A stretch of DNA of 64,000 nucleotides, taken from Thermococcus sp. M36. Lineage in GTDB: Archaea > Methanobacteriota_B > Thermococci > Thermococcales > Thermococcaceae. The position numbers were made by a program, and so were the translations under genes. The notes under the pieces are model-generated. The model did no database searches. It worked only from the letters and a program-made list of their open reading frames with translations, and was not told where the DNA came from. The DNA lies in contig NZ_SNUH01000001.1 of the NCBI RefSeq assembly GCF_012027355.1, positions 310,001 to 374,000 on the forward strand, written 5' to 3'. Positions 1 through 8,758 of this stretch are shown in pieces. Every line of letters starts with the position of its first letter. Position 1 is the stretch's first letter.

Positions 1-248
1 ACCTTCAGGTGCTCAAGGATGTGGTTGAGGCTCTCCCTGAACGACACAAAGCCTTCCTTGAGGGCCTCTCTGTCGGCCCCCTCGATAACATCTATCTGGG
101 CGCGTATTTCTTCAAGGGTGCCCTCCAGAGAATATCCTATGAAGCTTTCATAGCCGAGCCTCTCGTGCAGCTCGAACCTTATCCCTTCCCTCTTCAGGTC
201 ATCAATGAGTGCCTTTTTCGTGACCTCGTTCCTTGTAACCAGCCTCAT
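1..248 (-). CDS. Hypothetical protein, C-terminus cut by window edge
   Basis: The reverse strand reads openly from an ATG at 248 to the window edge, giving 82 codons that begin MRLVTRNEVTKKALIDDL. The composition is charged and mostly helical (many Glu, Lys, Arg, Leu), with no membrane segment or signal peptide in the visible part. It is divergent from the Sm-like gene at 311, and the AT-rich stretch around 265-290 (GGTTAAAAGCCTTATAGG) can serve promoters on both strands. I do not recognise the family. The 3' end lies outside the window, so total length is unknown. Confidence 0.7.
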   Translation of the reverse strand, partial: MRLVTRNEVTKKALIDDLKREGIRFELHERLGYESFIGYSLEGTLEEIRAQIDVIEGADREALKEGFVSFRESLNHILEHLK

Positions 249-310
249 TCTACCACCGAACCGGAAACGGTTAAAAGCCTTATAGGTTTTTGGTCTCTGG
301 GGGTGAGGGG

Positions 311-526
311 ATGGGCGAAAAGCAGTACCTGCTGGACAGAACCCTTGAGGCGTGGAGGGGAAAGAAAGTGGCACTCGCTGTGAGCAGTGAGCACTCATTC
401 ACAGGGACACTGGAGGACTTCGACGAGGAGGTCATAGTCCTGAAGGATGTCTCTGACATAGCGGGAAACCGGGCCAAGGCTCTGATGGTCAAGATAGAGG
501 ATCTCAACTGGATAATGCTCCTGTGA
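311..526 (+). CDS. Sm-like (LSm) fold small protein
   Basis: This 71-aa protein has the spacing of an Sm1 motif: a short N-terminal helix, then strands VALAVSSEHSFTGTLEDFDE followed by VIVLKDV, resembling the G-x-L-x-x-[FY]-D core of Sm/LSm RNA-binding rings. ATG 311 is preferred over TTG 290 because GGGGTGAGG lies just before it. It is 9 bp upstream of mobB on the same strand, so the two are probably cotranscribed. Known Sm-like proteins form oligomeric rings that bind U-rich RNA; whether this divergent member does so is inference. A different small beta-barrel remains possible. Confidence 0.7.
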   Translation: MGEKQYLLDRTLEAWRGKKVALAVSSEHSFTGTLEDFDEEVIVLKDVSDIAGNRAKALMVKIEDLNWIMLL

Positions 527-535
527 GGTGGAACC

Positions 536-1270
536 ATGAGGGCGGTGGCCTTCGTTGGCTATAAAAAGAGCGGAAAGACGACGGCCGTTGAAGCCGTTGC
601 GAGGATTCTGAAGGAGCGCGGCTACCGCGTGGCCATAGCGAAGAGCATGCACGCCGATTTTGACCGAGAAGGGAGCGACACATGGCGATTCTCCAAGGTA
701 GCCGATGCAGTCTTGGTCAGGGCGAACGATACCGATGCGTTCCTCTTCAAGGCCCGGGACATTAACGCCCTCTTCTCCATGGTCAACGCTGACTTCCTCC
801 TGCTTGAGGGGTTTAAATCAATCCATCACGTTCCAAGGGTAATATGCGCCAGGGATGAGAACGACGTGAGGGAGCTGAACGATGGCCTTGCCATAGCTGT
901 GAGCGGCGTTATAACCGAGAGTGGGATCGATGAGGTAAACGGCCTCCCCGCGATAAACGCCCTCACTGAGGCAGAAAAGCTCGCCGACATCGTGGAGAAG
1001 CGTGCCTTCATGTTGCCCAACATAGACTGCGGTATGTGCGGCTTTAAGTGCGCCGAGATGGCGAGGATGATAGTCACTGGCGAGAAAACCCTGAAGGACT
1101 GCGTCGTCCTCAGCCAGAAACCGAAGGTAACCGTCAAGATAGACGGCCAGGTTCTCCCAATGAAGGACTGGGTGCAGGAGCTGGTCGAAAAGACGATAAA
1201 GGGCATGCTCTCGGCGATGAAGGGCTATAGAGATGGGCAGAAGATTGAGATTGTGATAAGGGAAGAGTGA
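536..1270 (+). CDS. mobB: Molybdopterin-guanine dinucleotide biosynthesis protein MobB
   Basis: A 244-aa P-loop NTPase with Walker A GYKKSGKTT at residues 8-16, followed by the MobB signature around the conserved acidic/His segment (KSMHADFDREGSDTWRF) and LLLEGFK. MobB proteins bind GTP and assist attachment of GMP to molybdopterin (or tungstopterin) to make the dinucleotide cofactor. The C-terminal half carries a cysteine cluster CGMCGFKC near residues 163-170, an extension typical of archaeal MobB that may bind an iron-sulfur cluster. A moeA gene of the same pathway lies at 28.3 kb. The cofactor would serve tungsten or molybdenum oxidoreductases. Confidence 0.88.
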   Translation: MRAVAFVGYKKSGKTTAVEAVARILKERGYRVAIAKSMHADFDREGSDTWRFSKVADAVLVRANDTDAFLFKARDINALFSMVNADFLLLEGFKSIHHVPRVICARDENDVRELNDGLAIAVSGVITESGIDEVNGLPAINALTEAEKLADIVEKRAFMLPNIDCGMCGFKCAEMARMIVTGEKTLKDCVVLSQKPKVTVKIDGQVLPMKDWVQELVEKTIKGMLSAMKGYRDGQKIEIVIREE

Positions 1271-1312
1271 CGGATTGGCCGTCGAATTTTCTCTGCTCGT
1301 GTGTTTCCACCC

Positions 1313-1765
1313 TTAGTCTTTCGAATTCCTCTGCTGTTCCATTTCTCCAAACATGCCACGCGCTACTTCTGGGTGTACAATTTCAACTTCTTCTATTCCC
1401 TCATCCTTCAAAACCCACGCCCTCGCTTCTCCCTCTGGAGTTACGATGAGCCAGACGACCGGCCAAAGATTCATCCCCCTCAAATCCTTCCCGCTCGGCC
1501 TCGGTGGACAGTTGAGGTGGGAGTGGAAAATCCCAATGACCTCGAGACCCCCCTCCTCAGCCCCGTCTATCGCCTCGACCATTTCAAGGGGCTCCATCTC
1601 AAAAGCTGTGGGGGAGTTTAGCCTGTTGGTCACGAATCGGATTTCTTTGACAGTTAGACTGCCCCCGTCCGTCCCACCGAAAAGGAAGCCGCAGACTTCC
1701 GCCGCGGAGTTTTTTGCCGTTTTGACAATTTTTTCGAGGTAGTCCCTGGGGATAACCAGTCTCAT
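1313..1765 (-). CDS. JAMM/MPN+ domain metalloprotease-like protein
   Basis: The 150-aa protein has a full JAMM signature: upstream Glu in EVCGFLFGG (about residue 21) and H-S-H-x7-S-x2-D in HSHLNCPPRPSGKD (about residues 78-91), the zinc ligands and catalytic water site of Rpn11/AMSH-type isopeptidases. Archaeal members cleave ubiquitin-like SAMP conjugates, so a deconjugase or sulfur-carrier processing role is likely by family. The start is ATG 1765; a longer frame runs to 2056 but its extra part overlaps the 49-aa gene on the other strand and lacks family features. The gene is convergent with mobB. Confidence 0.85.
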   Translation of the reverse strand: MRLVIPRDYLEKIVKTAKNSAAEVCGFLFGGTDGGSLTVKEIRFVTNRLNSPTAFEMEPLEMVEAIDGAEEGGLEVIGIFHSHLNCPPRPSGKDLRGMNLWPVVWLIVTPEGEARAWVLKDEGIEEVEIVHPEVARGMFGEMEQQRNSKD

Positions 1766-1829
1766 GTTCTCAACTGCGGCGTTAAGCTTATAAGTTTTGA
1801 ATGATTGACAAAGTGCTGTCGGTGATATT

Positions 1830-1979
1830 ATGAAATGGGCCCTCACGCTGCATGGAGGGGAATACCACGGCAAAACGATAGTCTTTGAGGCCGAAACGGC
1901 CGACGAGGCAAGGAGGCTCGCGCTCCAGGAGCTCAGGCGGAAGGATGCGAGGGTCTTCGAACTTGAGAAGCTTGAGTGA
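1830..1979 (+). CDS. 49-aa small protein, likely paralogue of the gene at 2172
   Basis: A short open frame begins MKWALTLHGGEYHGKTIVF and ends with FELEKLE. The predicted fold is beta-beta-alpha-beta: two N-terminal strands, a helix DEARRLALQELRRK, and a last strand. The separate 49-aa protein at 2172 has the same length and the same order (strand, TNDVRRAEEIAREEMKRLG helix, EYEVEWV strand). It is divergent from the JAMM gene, with TATA-like GCTTATAAG near 1786. The frame uses Thermococcus-like codons throughout, which supports coding. Function unknown. Confidence 0.65.
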   Translation: MKWALTLHGGEYHGKTIVFEAETADEARRLALQELRRKDARVFELEKLE

Positions 1980-2115
1980 TTCTCCGCTTCCCTTTCTTCC
2001 TTCCCCTGCCAGCACTGCGGATGGCCATCTATGTCTCCCCGCATTTTTGTGTCCATTAACGAACTTTTTTGTGCGCTTATTTGTGGTTATTGACGTACTT
2101 TTAAGGCCACCAATG

Positions 2116-2153
2116 TTTTTAAACCGCGAGCCATATGAATCACTCGCAGTGAT
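2116..2153 (+). promoter_or_regulatory. TATA box plus palindromic operator-like site
   Basis: TTTTTAAA at 2116-2123 is a good archaeal TATA box for the 49-aa gene at 2172. About 25 bp downstream, where transcription should start, lies the perfect inverted repeat ATCACT-CGC-AGTGAT at 2139-2153. A palindrome on the start site is a usual repressor operator position in archaea. The binding protein is unknown. Confidence 0.5.
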
Positions 2154-2171
2154 ATATTTGGGGGTGTGGAA

Positions 2172-2321
2172 ATGCTCGTGAGGATAGTATACTATTTCGA
2201 CCACACTCTTCCTGAGGAGCGCATCGTGGTGACCAACGACGTGAGAAGGGCCGAGGAGATAGCCAGGGAAGAGATGAAAAGGCTCGGTGCTAGAGAGTAC
2301 GAGGTTGAGTGGGTGGCCTGA
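2172..2321 (+). CDS. 49-aa small protein with own promoter
   Basis: The frame MLVRIVYYFDHTLPEERIVV...EVEWVA is 49 aa, preceded by GGGGTGTGG as ribosome binding site and by the TATA box at 2116. Strand-strand-helix-strand order matches the 49-aa protein at 1830, suggesting duplication of a tiny beta-alpha domain. It ends 5 bp before the convergent membrane protein gene. No catalytic motif is visible; charged surface residues (EERI, RRAEE, EEMKR) dominate. I do not recognise the family. Confidence 0.68.
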   Translation: MLVRIVYYFDHTLPEERIVVTNDVRRAEEIAREEMKRLGAREYEVEWVA

Positions 2322-2326
2322 AGACT

Positions 2327-2824
2327 TTATCCACGTCCGATGTTGGGCGGACCGATTGTCTGCTCAAGCCCGTAGATTATCGGGACAAGACCTATCCATG
2401 TCGCCACGAAATACATTGTTATCGTGGCGAAGTGGAGGGGTATCGCGACGAGGAGCATAAGCCCGCCGGTCTTCAGCATCTCTGCCCCGGTATCGTCGGA
2501 CATCAGCGAGAGTGCCTTATAGAGGAAGTAGAGGCTCAGGAACTGCAGAACCAGGAATACCACGTGGACGATGTTCACCACGGCGGGGCTTGTCTCCATG
2601 GGGGTTATTCCAAGGGTTTTGCTCCATCCGGAGATTCCGAGGACTATCTTCTCCCCGTAGAAGGGAAGTGAAACGACGAGTGCAATGAGCGATCTTTTGA
2701 GGGGTCCTCTGTACTCCGCGAGCTCCCTCATGAGAAGCCAGAGGCCTATAAGGGTCAGCGGGTAGAGATACATCATCAGAATCAGCATTAGTGCGAAAAG
2801 AAGCTCAAGCCTTCTAACGTTCAT
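2327..2824 (-). CDS. Hypothetical polytopic membrane protein
   Basis: A 165-aa protein with about four hydrophobic segments: residues 8-31 (LLFALMLILMMYLYPLTLIG), about 46-66, about 83-104 (VVNIVHVVFLVLQFLSLYFL) and about 121-142. Short charged loops separate them, as in small Thermococcales inner-membrane proteins without assigned role. The start is ATG 2824. It stands between the convergent 49-aa gene and the downstream end of cdc48, so it is probably monocistronic. No family recognised. Confidence 0.7.
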   Translation of the reverse strand: MNVRRLELLFALMLILMMYLYPLTLIGLWLLMRELAEYRGPLKRSLIALVVSLPFYGEKIVLGISGWSKTLGITPMETSPAVVNIVHVVFLVLQFLSLYFLYKALSLMSDDTGAEMLKTGGLMLLVAIPLHFATITMYFVATWIGLVPIIYGLEQTIGPPNIGRG

Positions 2825-2879
2825 GGAACTACCGTAGAAAAGTCAGCGTCAAAAGTTAAAAGGTTGAGGGCGGGCTCAT

Positions 2880-5267
2880 TCAGCCCCTCGCCTGCTTGAA
2901 CTGCTCCTGGATCTTCCTGTAGTACTCCATAGTTTCTTCGCTCACGCTCGGACCGATCTTCTTCATGGCCTCCTCGAAGTCCTTCATCCTCACCTTGACC
3001 TTTCCCCTTATCTCGTCGGCCTTCATTCCCGGCCTTATTATGCCCTCCTGCAGGCCCCTGCGCATGGCGAGCATAGCGGCCTCTCTGACCACCGCCTCTA
3101 TGTCCGCTCCCGTGTAGCCCTCGGTCTTCTTCGCCAGCTCCTCCAGCTTAACGTCCTCGGCGAGAGGCACGTTCCTGGTGTGCACCTTGAATATCTCCAG
3201 TCTGGCCTTCTCGTCTGGCGCTGGGACGAGTATGAGCCTGTCGAACCTGCCGGGCCTGAGCAGAGCCGGGTCTATGATGTCCGGCCTGTTGGTTGCAGCT
3301 ATGACGACCACGCCACTGTTCTCCTGGATTCCGTCCATTTCCGTTAGGAGCTGGTTGATGAGCCTGTCTGTGACGCGGTTCACGTCGGTTCCCCTGCGCG
3401 GGGCGATGGCGTCTATCTCGTCGATGAATATCACCGTTGGAGCCGCCTGCCTTGCCTTCCTGAATATCTCGCGGATGTTCTTCTCGCTTTCACCGACCCA
3501 CTTGCTGAGCACCTCTGGGCCCTTGATGGCTATGAAGTTGGCCTCACTCTCGTTGGCAACTGCCTTGGCCAGGAGGGTCTTACCCGTTCCCGGCGGGCCG
3601 TAGAGCAGGATTCCCTTCGGTGGGGTGATTCCGAGTCCCATGAAGGCCTCCGGGTACTTGAGCGGCCACTCGACGGCCTCGCGGAGCTCCTCCTTCACGT
3701 CCTCAAGGCCACCTATGTCGTCCCAGCGGACGTTCGGAACCTCAAGGAGCACCTCCCTCAGAGCGGAAGGCTCAACCATCTTGAGGGCCTCGTAGAAGTC
3801 CTTCCTGGTGACCCTGAGCTCCTCAAGGACCTCCTTGGGTATGTGCTCGGCCTCGAAGTCTATCTTGCCCTCCTTGATGAGCCTCCTCAGGGCGGCCATC
3901 GCTGCCTCCCTCGCCAGTGCCGCCAGGTCGGCACCGACGAAGCCGTGGGTCACTTCGGCCAGCTCTTCGAGGAGTCCATCGATGAGCCTGGCCTTGACCT
4001 CGTCGTAGAGCTTCTCGTCTACGCCCTTGAGTATCTCCGGAATCTCCTCATCCCTCGCGTTCTTGATCTTCATCAGCGCCCTCTCGGCGCTCTCGCGGTA
4101 GGCGTCGCTCCTCTCAAGCTCCTCAAGTATCTCGATGACCCTCCCCTTTCTGAACTCGGGCTCGATGGGCATTCCCCTCGTGTGTATCTGGAGTATCTCC
4201 TTCCTGCCGGCCTTGTCGGGAACGCCGACCTCAAGCTCGCGGTCGAACCTTCCGGGCCTCCTCAGGGCCGGGTCTATCGCGTCTGGCCTGTTGGTTGCAC
4301 CGATGACGATGACCTTGCCCCTGCTCTTCAGACCGTCCATCAGCGTGAGCAGCTGGCTGACGACTCTCTTCTCGACCTCGCCGTGGGTCTCCTCCCTCTT
4401 TGGCGCGATGGCGTCAATCTCGTCTATGAAGATTATCGCCGGGGCGTTCTCTTCAGCTTCCTTGAAGACCTCTCTGAGCCTCTCCTCGCTCTCGCCGTAG
4501 TACTTGCTCATTATCTCCGGGCCGTTTATCGCTATGAAGTGGGCGTTTGCCTCGTTCGCTACTGCCTTGGCGAGGAGTGTTTTACCCGTTCCCGGCGGGC
4601 CGTAGAGGAGCACACCCTTCGGCGGCTCAATTCCGAGCTTCTCGAATATCTCCGGGTGCTTGAGCGGGAGCTCTATCATCTCCCTGACCTTCTGGATAAC
4701 GTCCTTGAGGCCACCTATGTCCTCGTAGGTGACGCCGAGTGCTGCCGTCTTGCTGACCTCCTTAACGGGCTTTTCACTGACCTGGAACTCGGTGAACTCG
4801 GTTATCTGGACTATGCCGGCGGGAGTCGTCGCGGTGACGACGAAGGTCAGCTCCTGGCCGAGGATGCCGACCTTGATGTAGTCGCCCCTGACGACCGGCC
4901 TTCCGACGAGCCTGCTGTGGAACCACTCAACGAAGTCGTGGCCGAAGCGTATCGGCTCGGTCGGCGCGACGATGACCTTCTTCGCTTCCTTAACGTCGGC
5001 CTTCCTCACCGTAACCTCGTCGCCAAGGCCGACGCCGGCGTTCTTCCTGATGGTGCCGTCCATCCTGATGATGCCGAGTCCCTCGTCCTCTGGATAAGCC
5101 GGCCAGACTACAGCCGCGGTGTTTTTGGTTCCGATTATCTCTATGATGTCACCGCTCTGGACACCGATCTCGCGCATGGCTTTGCGGTCTATTCTAACTA
5201 TCCCCCTGCCAACGTCACGCTGATAGGCAGAGGCAACCTTGAGCTTGACCTCCCTCTTTTCGGCCAT
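2880..5267 (-). CDS. cdc48: CDC48/VAT AAA+ ATPase, paralogue 1
   Basis: A 795-aa double AAA+ ATPase that unfolds and extracts proteins, feeding the proteasome or other proteases. The N domain (residues 1-180, double-psi barrel plus four-stranded barrel) precedes D1 with Walker A GPPGTGKT at 223-230, Walker [13 protein letters not shown] and sensor GATNRPD, and D2 with Walker A at 557-564 and a matching [10 protein letters not shown]1 carries a charged helical insert near residues 371-430. The gene follows hsp20 by 107 bp on the same strand and shows no strong promoter or Phr-like site of its own, so cotranscription behind the hsp20 heat-shock promoter is likely. GGAGGTGGTGA precedes ATG 5267. 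Confidence 0.93.
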   Translation of the reverse strand: MAEKREVKLKVASAYQRDVGRGIVRIDRKAMREIGVQSGDIIEIIGTKNTAAVVWPAYPEDEGLGIIRMDGTIRKNAGVGLGDEVTVRKADVKEAKKVIVAPTEPIRFGHDFVEWFHSRLVGRPVVRGDYIKVGILGQELTFVVTATTPAGIVQITEFTEFQVSEKPVKEVSKTAALGVTYEDIGGLKDVIQKVREMIELPLKHPEIFEKLGIEPPKGVLLYGPPGTGKTLLAKAVANEANAHFIAINGPEIMSKYYGESEERLREVFKEAEENAPAIIFIDEIDAIAPKREETHGEVEKRVVSQLLTLMDGLKSRGKVIVIGATNRPDAIDPALRRPGRFDRELEVGVPDKAGRKEILQIHTRGMPIEPEFRKGRVIEILEELERSDAYRESAERALMKIKNARDEEIPEILKGVDEKLYDEVKARLIDGLLEELAEVTHGFVGADLAALAREAAMAALRRLIKEGKIDFEAEHIPKEVLEELRVTRKDFYEALKMVEPSALREVLLEVPNVRWDDIGGLEDVKEELREAVEWPLKYPEAFMGLGITPPKGILLYGPPGTGKTLLAKAVANESEANFIAIKGPEVLSKWVGESEKNIREIFRKARQAAPTVIFIDEIDAIAPRRGTDVNRVTDRLINQLLTEMDGIQENSGVVVIAATNRPDIIDPALLRPGRFDRLILVPAPDEKARLEIFKVHTRNVPLAEDVKLEELAKKTEGYTGADIEAVVREAAMLAMRRGLQEGIIRPGMKADEIRGKVKVRMKDFEEAMKKIGPSVSEETMEYYRKIQEQFKQARG

Positions 5268-5374
5268 TTTTCACCACCTCCATACTTCTCATGACCGGTG
5301 ATCGTGAGATTCGAGACTTTGATTTTATCCCGTGGTTGTAGGGTGCAAAGTCAAGATGGGAAACAACGAAAGGG

Positions 5375-5860
5375 TCACTCAATCTTCACTTCGAAGCCCT
5401 CACCCTCGCCCTTGCTCGGTTTCTTCTTGGGTATCTCTATCTCAAGGACGCCGTTGTTGTAGCGTGCCTTGGTCTTCTCTGGAATGACCTCCTCTGGCAG
5501 TCTGATGATCCTTCTGTAACCGCTGTAGTAGCGCTCGATCCTTATGGCCCCCTCGGTTTCAAGCTCCTTCTCGCGCCTCACCTGGGCTTCGAGGTAGACC
5601 GTATCCTCTGTAACGCGGAGCTTGATGTCCTCCTTGCGCACTCCTGGCAGTTCAACCGTTATGACGAATTTATCTCCCCTGTCGAAGATGTCCACGAAGG
5701 GCTCGCGCCAGGTCTCGCTGACGAACTCGTAGCGCTCGGGTTCCCTGGTGCTCCAGAGCCTCGGTCCGCGCATGATGTCCCTGAAGATGGCGTCGATCTC
5801 CTCCTGAATCTCCCTCATCAGGTCGAAGGGATCCCAGTAGCGATCCCTCCTCCAGACCAT
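5375..5860 (-). CDS. hsp20: Small heat shock protein Hsp20/alpha-crystallin
   Basis: A 161-aa sHSP that holds unfolding proteins in an ATP-independent way as a multi-subunit shell. The N-terminal arm (DPFDLMREIQEEIDAIF) leads into the alpha-crystallin beta-sandwich from about residue 52 (EPFVDIFDRGDKFVITVELP) to about 145, with the conserved A-x-x-x-N-G-V-L-E motif as ARYNNGVLEIEIP. The tail contains an I-x-I-like VKIE end. It is first gene before cdc48 and is controlled by an inverted-repeat operator at 5879-5904, matching the hsp20-AAA+ pair regulated by Phr in Pyrococcus furiosus. Confidence 0.95.
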   Translation of the reverse strand: MVWRRDRYWDPFDLMREIQEEIDAIFRDIMRGPRLWSTREPERYEFVSETWREPFVDIFDRGDKFVITVELPGVRKEDIKLRVTEDTVYLEAQVRREKELETEGAIRIERYYSGYRRIIRLPEEVIPEKTKARYNNGVLEIEIPKKKPSKGEGEGFEVKIE

Positions 5861-5878
5861 ACTCCCACCCCCCGACCC

Positions 5879-5920
5879 TTTTGGTTACCAGTAGTAACTA
5901 AAAGAAAAGGGTTTAAAAAG
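5879..5920 (-). promoter_or_regulatory. hsp20 promoter with Phr-like operator
   Basis: On the minus strand the TATA box CTTTTTAAAC (5911-5920) is followed by TTTTAGTTAC, TACT and GGTAACCAAAA (5879-5904), an imperfect inverted repeat. It holds the three elements described for Pyrococcus Phr sites, TTTA, TGGTAA and AAAA, at about 10-bp steps, with TGGTAA where transcription should start. Heat-shock repression by Phr is inferred from that knowledge; the phr gene is not in the window. Confidence 0.75.
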
Positions 5921-5975
5921 TTTTGTGTCTTTTAATGTGCATTGGTGACTAAAATCCAGAACACCTGCTTGCCTC

Positions 5976-6839
5976 CTATGGCTCCAGAACCATGTTGGGC
6001 CCGGCCGCCTTGGCATCGTAGCCGAGTCCTCTGAGTATCCTTGCGAACTCTTCGGCGAACCCATAGACTGTGAAGACCCTCTCCGGTTTTACCCTCTCCA
6101 CTATCCTCACCAGCTCCCAGAAGTCGGCGTGATTGCTCAGCTTGAGCCGCCCGAAGCCGGAAACCGTCAGCTCCCACGGCGAGAGCGAGTTCTCAACCCT
6201 TGGCGAGTGGTGGGAGCGCAGGACAACGTCGCCATTCCTTTCGATGTTCCCAAACCGGACCCCAAACTTCGAGTAAACCCTCGCCACCTTGAGCATCTCC
6301 CGCGAGGGCTTCACCGTGTAGCCGTGCAGATCGAGTATCTTCATGACCTCCTGCGCCTTCCCCATTTGGTTGACGTACAGGACGGGCCTCTTTCCCCTGT
6401 CTAGGGCTTCATCAACGAAGGCTACCAGCTTCTTCTCCGCCTCCCTTGGGGAGGGGAATGTAAAGCCCGGAACACCGAAGGTTGCCTCGATGATCAGAAA
6501 GTCTGCCCTCGGAAAGCGGCTTTTTTCCGCAGTCCTCATCTTGAACCACTTGGTGTCGCCCGTGTAGAAGAGCGTTCCGGTTTCGAGCCAGAGCTTTATT
6601 CCGGCAGAGCCCAGCATGTGGCCCGCTGGATAGAGCTTCGCCTTAAAATCCCCAATGTAAAAGCTCTTTCCGAACTTGACCTCCTTGTAAAAGCCGCCCT
6701 TCCGGAGATGGCTCAGGAATTTGGTCGCCCTGGTGGCGAAGATAACCTCCCCGCTAACAAAGTGGTCTGTATGGGCGTGGCTCTGGAAGGTCAGGCGCGC
6801 CGAGCTGTCGAGGCCGATTCCTCGTATTATCATTGACAT
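5976..6839 (-). CDS. Metallo-beta-lactamase fold RNase/exonuclease-like protein
   Basis: Zinc hydrolase fold with the HxHxDH motif as SHAHTDHF (about residues 20-27), later GHMLGS, the acidic GDTKWF and a C-terminal SNHADFWEL, the layout of mRNA 3'-end-processing and beta-CASP-like nucleases. ATG 6839 is chosen because GGAGGGG precedes it and because the longer frame to 6986 would run into the divergent ABC gene at 6918. The predicted protein is 288 aa, short for CPSF-type enzymes and without KH domains, so RNA processing or DNA-end nuclease activity are both possible. Substrate unknown. Confidence 0.78.
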   Translation of the reverse strand: MSMIIRGIGLDSSARLTFQSHAHTDHFVSGEVIFATRATKFLSHLRKGGFYKEVKFGKSFYIGDFKAKLYPAGHMLGSAGIKLWLETGTLFYTGDTKWFKMRTAEKSRFPRADFLIIEATFGVPGFTFPSPREAEKKLVAFVDEALDRGKRPVLYVNQMGKAQEVMKILDLHGYTVKPSREMLKVARVYSKFGVRFGNIERNGDVVLRSHHSPRVENSLSPWELTVSGFGRLKLSNHADFWELVRIVERVKPERVFTVYGFAEEFARILRGLGYDAKAAGPNMVLEP

Positions 6840-6917
6840 GAAATACGTCCCCTCCAATAATAACCTTCCCCCGAAACCCTTAATTAGTTCCGTTTCGATG
6901 TACCTCTGGGTGTTGAG

Positions 6918-7856
6918 ATGGGCGCTTACGTCATAGAGACCTTCCAGCTCACGAAGTTCTTCGGCAGGAGGAACGTCGTCTATCACCTCGACCTTAAGGT
7001 TCCCAAGGGGGTCGTTTACGGCTTCCTTGGCCCCAACGGCGCCGGGAAGACCACCACCATAAAGATGCTGACCGGGGCTCTGAAGCCGACCTACGGCGAG
7101 ATAAAGATCTTTGGCATGGAGATGCCGCGCGAGAGGGTTGAAATAATGCAGAAGGTCGGTTACATGCCCGAGGTGCCGTTGGCATACGAGGACATGACCA
7201 TCTTTGAGTTTCTGGTTTACATGGGTCGCCTGAAGGGTCTTTCGAGGGAAGATGCAGTCAGCCAGGCCCGTGAGCTCATGGCCTATACCAACGTCGGAAA
7301 GCTCGCCTTCAATAAAATAAAGGAGCTCTCCAGCGGTCAGAGGCAGCGCGTCACGTTCGCCATGGCCCTGATGGGAAATCCCGATCTTCTAATCCTCGAC
7401 GAGCCGACGAGCAACCTCGACCCCCTTGGAAGGATGGAGTTCACGGGGAAGGTTCTGGAGCTTGCAAAAGCTGGAAAGACAATATTCGTCAGCTCCCACA
7501 TAGTGAGCGAGATTGAAAGAATGTGCAACTACGTTGGCCTGATAAAGGATGGGCAGCTCATAGAGCAGGGGCGTGTGAGGGATCTCGTAAGGGTGGAGGG
7601 GACCGACTACGACGTGGTCGTCTCGGACAACACCAAACTGCTGGAGTTCCTGAAGGACAGGCTCTATGTGCGCGAGGTCTGGGAGGAAGAGGGGGTGGTA
7701 AGGGTGAAGCTCGATGAGAGATTCATCAACGACTTCTTCCTTGAGCTGCCCGCTTTCGTTGCTGAACAGAAGCTCGCGTTAAAGCTCTTCAAGCCCCACA
7801 CGAGTCCACTGGAACGGATCCTCATGAAGCGCTTCAACGTGAGGTGGGAGGAATGA
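6918..7856 (+). CDS. ABC transporter ATP-binding protein
   Basis: A 312-aa ATPase subunit: Walker A GPNGAGKTT (about residues 38-46), Q-loop region, signature LSSGQRQR, Walker B LLILDEPTSNLDP and switch His in VSSHI. The order and long C-terminal accessory part (about residues 225-312) resemble the DrrA/CcmA/NatA class that powers export. Its stop overlaps the start of the permease gene at 7853 as ATGA, indicating translational coupling. Start ATG 6918 follows GGTGTTGAG. The exported substrate (drug, lipid or polysaccharide) cannot be told. Confidence 0.9.
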   Translation: MGAYVIETFQLTKFFGRRNVVYHLDLKVPKGVVYGFLGPNGAGKTTTIKMLTGALKPTYGEIKIFGMEMPRERVEIMQKVGYMPEVPLAYEDMTIFEFLVYMGRLKGLSREDAVSQARELMAYTNVGKLAFNKIKELSSGQRQRVTFAMALMGNPDLLILDEPTSNLDPLGRMEFTGKVLELAKAGKTIFVSSHIVSEIERMCNYVGLIKDGQLIEQGRVRDLVRVEGTDYDVVVSDNTKLLEFLKDRLYVREVWEEEGVVRVKLDERFINDFFLELPAFVAEQKLALKLFKPHTSPLERILMKRFNVRWEE

Positions 7857-8668
7857 GCGAAGCCAGAAAGCCCAATATTTCCGGAGGCCCTTTCCAGGTC
7901 ATCTTTGAGGGCGAGTTCAAGAGGTTAATCCGCTCGCGGAAGCTGAAGGTTCTCTTCCTGATAACCTTCTTTCCGGCCTTCATATACCTCCTCAGTCCGA
8001 ACGCTACAGGCAGTGGTGTCGACGTCATGCTCAAAGCATTCCAATCGTTGATGCTCGACCTCATACCCAACTACTGGCTCGGCATCATAGGCCAGCTCAT
8101 CGCGATAATCCTGATGAGCGACCTCCTTGCGAGCGAAATCGACAGGGGGACTATAAGGCTCCTCCTTGCCAGGCCGGTGAGGCTCAGTGAGCTCGTTGGG
8201 GGTAAGTTCCTGGCAGGGCTTTCCGCTCTCGCGCTGCTCTTCGGCATCCCCTACGCGGTCATCTGGCTCTACACTCCTTTAGTGTATGACACCGGGGTTA
8301 AGGGCCTTTCCCAAGGATTTCCGGACTTTGCACTAGCTTTTGGTGCGACCCTACTGGTACTTGCCTTCCTAGGGGCGCTCGCTATGCTGGTCTCCGTCGT
8401 GATAACCAGGCCCCTCTACGCCTCGCTTGCGACCTTTGGGATTATCTTCCTCACCCAGTTCCTCATACCTCAGATACCGTACATCAAAAACCCCGAGCAC
8501 TACACCCTGGGCTATCAGGCGGTGGTTCTCCTTAAGTCGGGCTTCGAGAAGGTTGACCTGACCTCTTTTACGGGCAACCCCACCCACACAGTTCTGGTCT
8601 TTGTGGCTTTAACCGTCATCCTCCTCCTCGTCACGTGGAAAATCCTCACCTCCAGGGACTTTCCGTGA
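7853..8668 (+). CDS. ABC-2 type transporter permease
   Basis: A 271-aa membrane subunit with six hydrophobic stretches: after a cytosolic N-terminus (residues 1-30), segments near 33-52, 78-98, 117-140, about 160-183, about 188-208 and about 244-262. The conserved E-I-x-x-G-x-x-x-x-L-L motif of ABC-2 permeases appears as SEIDRGTIRLLLARPVR. ATG 7853 shares bases with the stop of the ATPase gene. Together the two genes make one export system with a homodimer of each subunit. Confidence 0.88.
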   Translation: MSEARKPNISGGPFQVIFEGEFKRLIRSRKLKVLFLITFFPAFIYLLSPNATGSGVDVMLKAFQSLMLDLIPNYWLGIIGQLIAIILMSDLLASEIDRGTIRLLLARPVRLSELVGGKFLAGLSALALLFGIPYAVIWLYTPLVYDTGVKGLSQGFPDFALAFGATLLVLAFLGALAMLVSVVITRPLYASLATFGIIFLTQFLIPQIPYIKNPEHYTLGYQAVVLLKSGFEKVDLTSFTGNPTHTVLVFVALTVILLLVTWKILTSRDFP

Positions 8669-8758
8669 CGGTGGACAATTTATCCAACATCAAGCCTGGC
8701 CTTTCGCTATGTAAAAGCTTTTTATAGGCCGGCGCCCAAATAGGGGCAGGTGGTAGGC

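Noticed and set aside
9-383. 124-aa frame on the plus strand at the window start
   Set aside because: It lies over the start of the minus-strand gene and the Sm-like gene with no ribosome binding site; composition is unlike a real protein.
3843-5294. 483-aa frame antisense to cdc48
   Set aside because: It mirrors the codon pattern of the AAA+ gene; no start signal, domain or codon-bias support of its own. Equivalent antisense frame at 26030-27439 was rejected for the same reason.
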